Positions 5,345 to 5,989 of a stretch of 5,989 bases of DNA are shown here, in pieces. The position numbers and the translations under genes were made by a program. How positions within the stretch are numbered: the first letter of the stretch is position 1; each line of letters starts with the position of its first letter. This stretch comes from JBBPYR01 sp038199755 (lineage in GTDB: Bacteria > Chloroflexota > Ktedonobacteria > Ktedonobacterales > Ktedonobacteraceae): NCBI GenBank assembly GCA_038199755.1, contig JBBPYR010000036.1, positions 1-5,989 on the forward strand. Reading direction: 5' to 3'. The notes under the pieces are model-generated. The model searched no databases, was not told the DNA's origin, and saw only the letters and a program-made list of their open reading frames with translations.

Positions 5345-5989
5345 TTAGTGTAAGCGAATGGGTAGCTGTGCGCTGGGACGGTGGTAAAGTGGGATCCTTT
5401 CTAGAGGGGCATCTACAGTCAGTGCCTGACCACCCATCAGGATTTCGCCGCTCCATGCGTTGGTCCAGCTTGTGCCCTTTGGCAGGTAGACGGTGCGGTG
5501 ACGCGCTCCAGCTGTCAGAATGGGGGCGACGAGCAGGTCTGGACCGAGCAGAAATTGATCGTCAATGCTGGCACAGCTTGGGTCATCGGGAAAGTCGAAG
5601 AAGAGCGGGCGCATGGGGGGAGTGCCTTTTTCGTGGGCGACGCGCATCTGTTCTTCGATATAGGGCCGCAAGCGTTCGCGCAAAGCGAGCAGGTCCTTGA
5701 TGATAGCATAGGCTTCGTCACCAAAGGACCAGGCTTCATTGGCGGCACCAGTACCAATCATCTCGGCAGACGAACGATCAGGGTTGCGGTACCCATGCAG
5801 ACGGAACAAGGGACAGAAGGCACTATATTGAAACCAGCGCACAACGAGTTCACGAAAGGCGGGTGATGTGATCTCGCCACCATAGAAACCGCCGATATCG
5901 GTGGTCCACCAGGGGATGCCGCTCAAGCCCATATTCAAGCCAGCTCGTACCTGAGCCTGAAGTGCTTCAAATGTGCTATCGATGTCGCC
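5345..5989 (-). CDS. Glycoside hydrolase family 31 (alpha-xylosidase/alpha-glucosidase-like), C-terminal part
   Basis: The frame is open from the window edge to TAA at 5347-5345, 214 codons, and the N-terminus lies outside. The first visible residues, GDIDSTFEALQAQVRAGLN, match the GH31 segment whose Asp in GD is the acid/base catalyst (codon at 5986-5984); the nucleophile Asp is upstream of the window. GLSGIPWWTTDIGGFYGG and RWFQYSAFCPLFRLHG follow and are most like the XylS-type alpha-xylosidases and glucosidases. Then come the end of the (beta/alpha)8 barrel (PPMRPLFFDFPDD, QFLLGPDLLVAPI) and the start of the proximal beta-sandwich (YLPKGTSWTNAW). It would release a terminal alpha-linked sugar. 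The gene ends at LPIRLH, soon after that sandwich, so a distal sandwich domain seems short or absent. Substrate cannot be decided from this half. Confidence 0.92.
   Translation of the reverse strand, partial: GDIDSTFEALQAQVRAGLNMGLSGIPWWTTDIGGFYGGEITSPAFRELVVRWFQYSAFCPLFRLHGYRNPDRSSAEMIGTGAANEAWSFGDEAYAIIKDLLALRERLRPYIEEQMRVAHEKGTPPMRPLFFDFPDDPSCASIDDQFLLGPDLLVAPILTAGARHRTVYLPKGTSWTNAWSGEILMGGQALTVDAPLERIPLYHRPSAQLPIRLH

Noticed and set aside
5498..5866. Open frame of 122 codons on the plus strand opposite the GH31 gene
   Set aside because: It lies wholly opposite a well-recognised GH31 catalytic region, and its product resembles nothing; it is a mirror of high-GC coding sequence.
1..5989. 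tRNA, rRNA, CRISPR array, insertion sequence ends or attachment sites
   Set aside because: No cloverleaf, regularly spaced repeats, transposase or integrase coding sequence, or terminal repeats could be found by eye; the AT-rich block has no visible flanking direct repeats.

Overview
The window looks like chromosomal DNA from a free-living, regulator-rich bacterium. The best guess is a Ktedonobacteria-like member of the Chloroflexota. That guess rests on the style of the proteins (WYL regulator, NarL-type regulator with a long Gln/Ser linker, XylS-like GH31, tandem small nucleotidyltransferase-like genes) and on remembered family members, not on any marker gene, so it is tentative.

Layout. 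Positions 1-120 (minus) hold the N-terminus of an isochorismatase-family cysteine hydrolase cut by the window edge. It is divergent from a WYL-domain transcriptional regulator (245-1213, plus), and the 124-bp gap holds a good sigma70-type promoter and repeated TGAGTA half-sites. Downstream of the WYL gene on the same strand lies an AT-rich block of three closely packed genes (about 1234-2814): a degenerate nucleotidyltransferase-like protein, an intact nucleotidyltransferase-like paralogue, and a tryptophan-rich protein of unknown function. Hand counts give 33-40% GC for sample 60-base lines in this block, against 62-70% for lines in the flanking genes. The block ends exactly at the stop codon of the convergent gene beyond it.

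From 2815 onward every gene is on the minus strand. In transcription order these are a GH31 glycosidase (C-terminal part, ending at 5345), a long perfect inverted repeat that should act as its terminator, an orphan NarL/LuxR-type response regulator (5157-4321), a Crp/Fnr-family regulator (4253-3528), and a MacB/LolD-type ABC ATPase (3525-2815) only 2 nt behind it. No permease for the ATPase and no histidine kinase for the response regulator are visible.

How the genes may work together. The WYL protein probably controls its own divergent promoter region. The Crp-like regulator probably controls itself and the coupled ATPase, since a TGTGT-N6-ACACG palindrome sits on the -35 of its putative promoter. 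The most unusual part is the AT-rich trio. It looks like a horizontally acquired accessory module of a catalytically plausible nucleotidyltransferase, a paralogue that has lost its active-site motifs, and a small Trp-rich partner, possibly a toxin-antitoxin or defence-type system. That role is inference only.
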